A stretch of 7,410 bases of DNA, taken from an uncultured Bacilli bacterium. GTDB taxonomy: Bacteria > Bacillota_I > Bacilli_A > RF39 > UBA660. Location: NCBI GenBank assembly GCA_947629075.1, contig CANRCI010000066.1:1-7410 (forward strand), given 5' to 3'. A model generated the notes under the pieces. It made no database searches, had not been told where the DNA came from, and saw only the letters and a list, made by a program, of their open reading frames with translations. Made by a program: the position numbers and the translations under genes. Of the stretch, positions 5,923 through 7,410 are shown piece after piece (within the stretch, counting starts at the first letter, position 1; each line of letters opens with the position of its first letter).

Positions 5923-6573
5923 TTAATTACCTCCTTTAGCCTTTTTATCAAGTATTTCACCTTTATAGATCCATACTTTTACACCAATCTTACCGAATGT
6001 TGTATCTGCTTCTGCTGTAGCATAATCAATATCAGCTCTAAGTGTATGTAGAGGAATAGTACCTTCACTGTATCCTTCACTACGAGCAATATCTGCTCCT
6101 CCTAAACGTCCAGATACTGAAGTCTTTATTCCTTTTGCTCCTGCTTTTAAAGCATTTCTAATCGCTCTTTTTTGAGCAACTCTAAATGATGCTCTGTTTT
6201 CAATTTGTTGAGCAATGTTTTTAGCAACAAGTGTAGCATCGATATCAGTCTTTTTAATATCAACGATAGATATTTGAACATTTTCTCCAGATATTTTAGC
6301 TACTTCTCTTTTTAATTTTTCAATTTCTTCTCCACCTTTACCGATGATTACACCAGGTTTAGATGTATGAAGACTTATTTCACATCTTTTATTATTTCTC
6401 TCAATTTCAACTTTGCTAACTGATGCATCTTTTAGTCTTTTTTCTAAAAATTTACGAATCTTTAAATCTTTTTCCAAGTAATTAGAGAATTCACTATTAT
6501 TAGCATACCAATTAGATTCCCAGTTTTTATTGATACCTATTCTAAGTCCATTTGGATTTACTTTTTGACCCAT
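5923..6573 (-). CDS. rpsC: 30S ribosomal protein S3
   Basis: S3 is in the head of the 30S subunit, lines the mRNA entry channel with S4 and S5, and shares in mRNA helicase action. The 216-residue protein is about the Bacillus length. It begins MGQKVNPNGLRIGINKNWES, then carries a KH domain with the RNA-binding loop GVIIGKGG at 74-81. The C-terminal domain has NRASFRVAQKRAIRNALKAG (116-135), VSGRLGGADIARSEGYSEGT (153-172) and PLHTLRADIDYATAEADTTF (174-193), followed by GKIGVKVWIYKGEI. The short tail AKGGN is encoded by bases that also form the rplP ribosome binding site. It sits 17 bases after rplV and two bases before rplP, in the normal S10 order. Confidence 0.98.
   Translation of the reverse strand: MGQKVNPNGLRIGINKNWESNWYANNSEFSNYLEKDLKIRKFLEKRLKDASVSKVEIERNNKRCEISLHTSKPGVIIGKGGEEIEKLKREVAKISGENVQISIVDIKKTDIDATLVAKNIAQQIENRASFRVAQKRAIRNALKAGAKGIKTSVSGRLGGADIARSEGYSEGTIPLHTLRADIDYATAEADTTFGKIGVKVWIYKGEILDKKAKGGN
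5930..5934 (-). promoter_or_regulatory. rplP ribosome binding site embedded in the end of rpsC
   Basis: The minus strand reads GGAGG here within AAAGGAGGT, nine bases before the rplP ATG. The same bases encode the Lys-Gly-Gly residues just before the S3 C-terminus. With only two bases between the rpsC stop and the rplP start, ribosomes finishing rpsC would expose or reuse this site, so coupling is likely. Confidence 0.75.
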
Positions 6574-6590
6574 ACTAACCTCCTTTAAGA

Positions 6591-6923
6591 TTACTTACTA
6601 GCCACTGTGATAACAATGTGACTAGTTCTTCTGTCCTTATGACCGATATGACTTCTTGAATCGAACATATATCTCTTCATAACAGGACCAGCGTCAACTC
6701 TAGCTTCTTTTACATATAAAGTATTAACATCTAGATTCAAATTGTTAACTGCATTTGCAATAGCTGAATCTAAAACTTTCTTTGTAAGCTTAGCTGACTT
6801 TTTATTCATATTATTTAATATGTTTAATGCATCATTAACATCTTTACCACGAATTAAATCAACAACTAATCTTGCTTTAATAGGTGATACTCTAAGAGTT
6901 TTTGCAATTGCTTTTGCTTCCAT
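6591..6923 (-). CDS. rplV: 50S ribosomal protein L22 with a divergent hairpin tip
   Basis: L22 has a globular part near the exit site and a long beta-hairpin that lines the nascent peptide tunnel near its constriction. In E. coli, deletion of M82-K83-R84 in the hairpin gives erythromycin resistance. The 110-residue protein shows normal family features: AKTLRVSPIKARLVVDLIRG (7-26), KKVLDSAIANAVNN (48-61), the hairpin stem DAGPVMKR (77-84) and RTSHIVITVASK (99-110). Lengths align with E. coli numbering without gaps in this part. The odd part is 87-98, FDSRSHIGHKDR, where bacterial L22 normally has a PRAxGRA-type motif. The frame is open and the flanks are conserved, so this is substitution and not a frameshift. 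It lies between rpsS and rpsC, 24 and 17 bases away. Confidence 0.97.
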   Translation of the reverse strand: MEAKAIAKTLRVSPIKARLVVDLIRGKDVNDALNILNNMNKKSAKLTKKVLDSAIANAVNNLNLDVNTLYVKEARVDAGPVMKRYMFDSRSHIGHKDRRTSHIVITVASK

Positions 6924-6947
6924 ATTCTTAATTCCTCCTAGCTATTA

Positions 6948-7214
6948 TTATTTCTTATTCTCGCCGTGTCCACCACTTTTACGAGTTAGAGCAAACTCAC
7001 CAAGTTTATGTCCTACCATATCTTCAGTAACATATACTGGAATAAACTCTTTTCCGTTATGTACTGCAAAAGTGTGTCCTATAAAATCAGGAAAAATTGT
7101 AGAACGGCGTGACCAAGTCTTAATAACTTCTTTTTTTCCATTTGTATTTAATTCTTGAACCTTTGTCATCAATCTATCAAAAACATAAGGTCCTTTTTTC
7201 AAACTTCTTGCCAT
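6948..7214 (-). CDS. rpsS: 30S ribosomal protein S19
   Basis: S19 is in the head of the small subunit, pairs with S13, and contacts 16S rRNA near the A-site tRNA and an inter-subunit bridge. The 88-residue protein begins MARSLKKGPYVFDRLMTKVQ, then has KTWSRRSTIFPDFIGHTFAV (32-51) and the family signature around IPVYVTEDMVGHKLGEFALT (58-77), with a short basic tail. This is a few residues shorter than Bacillus S19, which differs only in the variable tail. ATG at 7214 follows the AAGGAGG that touches the rplB stop, with an 11-base gap. Nothing unusual is visible. Confidence 0.98.
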   Translation of the reverse strand: MARSLKKGPYVFDRLMTKVQELNTNGKKEVIKTWSRRSTIFPDFIGHTFAVHNGKEFIPVYVTEDMVGHKLGEFALTRKSGGHGENKK

Positions 7215-7225
7215 AATAATCCTCC

Positions 7226-7410
7226 TTATTTACTACGACGACGTACGATAAACTTATCAGACGCTTTTTTCTTTCTAGTTTGAACACCAAGTGCTCTTTT
7301 ACCCCAAGGTGTCATTGGTGATTTACGTCCTACTGGAGCACGTCCTTCACCACCACCATGTGGGTGATCATTAGGGTTCATTACAGAACCACGGTTTGTT
7401 GGTCTAATTC
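7226..7410 (-). CDS. rplB: 50S ribosomal protein L2, C-terminal part only (5' end beyond the window)
   Basis: L2 is a primary 23S rRNA binding protein near the peptidyl transferase centre and is needed for joining the two subunits. Only the last 60 codons are present; the gene runs off the right edge. The visible part starts IRPTNRGSVMNPNDHPHGGG and continues EGRAPVGRKSPMTPWGKRAL, ending in KFIVRRRSK and TAA. The DHPHGGGEGR stretch is the universally conserved L2 loop that holds the histidine (His229 in E. coli) placed close to the catalytic centre. The 5' part is missing because of the window boundary, and nothing suggests truncation. It is followed by rpsS after 11 bases, as expected for the S10 operon. 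Confidence 0.97.
   Translation of the reverse strand, partial: IRPTNRGSVMNPNDHPHGGGEGRAPVGRKSPMTPWGKRALGVQTRKKKASDKFIVRRRSK

Noticed and set aside
6630..6665. A pair of compensating frameshifts creating the odd L22 tip.
   Set aside because: Neither of the other two frames on this strand encodes anything like PRAxGRA, and the spacing between conserved flanks is unchanged.
6742..7158. A plus-strand open frame of 138 codons over rplV and rpsS.
   Set aside because: It is antisense to two well-identified ribosomal genes, with no family motif.
1..7410. Use of genetic code 4 (TGA as tryptophan), considered because of Mollicutes-like features.
   Set aside because: No TGA occurs in frame in any gene and all 12 tryptophans use TGG, which is unlike AT-rich code 4 genomes.

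Overview
This window is a contiguous part of the S10-spc ribosomal protein gene cluster of a low-GC bacterium, read entirely on the minus strand. In transcription order (right to left) it holds the 3' end of rplB, then rpsS, rplV, rpsC, rplP, rpmC, rpsQ, rplN, rplX, rplE, rpsN, rpsH, rplF, rplR, rpsE, rplO, and almost all of secY, which runs off the left edge a few codons before its expected end. Both edge genes are partial. Gaps between genes are 1-24 bases or short overlaps. I see no internal terminator, promoter, RNA gene, mobile element, repeat array or CRISPR, and no gene-free stretch longer than about 25 bases.

The gene order, strong GGAGG-type ribosome binding sites, AT-rich third positions, the zinc-finger type 61-residue S14 and overall protein similarity point to Firmicutes/Bacilli, possibly an uncultured or Mollicutes-like lineage. 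All 12 tryptophans are TGG and no TGA occurs in frame, so the standard bacterial code fits. None of the 16 visible stop codons is TGA (13 TAA, 3 TAG). The L30 gene (rpmD), usually between rpsE and rplO in Bacillus, is absent: those two genes overlap as TAATG.

The genes work together: 16 encode proteins of the small (S3, S5, S8, S14, S17, S19) and large (L2, L5, L6, L14, L15, L16, L18, L22, L24, L29) ribosomal subunits, and the last encodes the SecY channel that docks at the ribosome exit tunnel. Close packing and overlapping stop/start signals suggest translational coupling.

I found no new multi-gene system. Four local oddities deserve attention: (1) secY appears to start at CTG, placed at the exact family start behind a strong ribosome binding site; (2) L5 loses its usual C-terminal GIPFRK-type ending through what looks like a 7-base contraction of a tandem GGAATTC, giving a 190-residue protein that reads into rpsN; (3) the L22 hairpin tip lacks the normally very conserved PRAxGRA motif; (4) rpmD is missing from its usual place.
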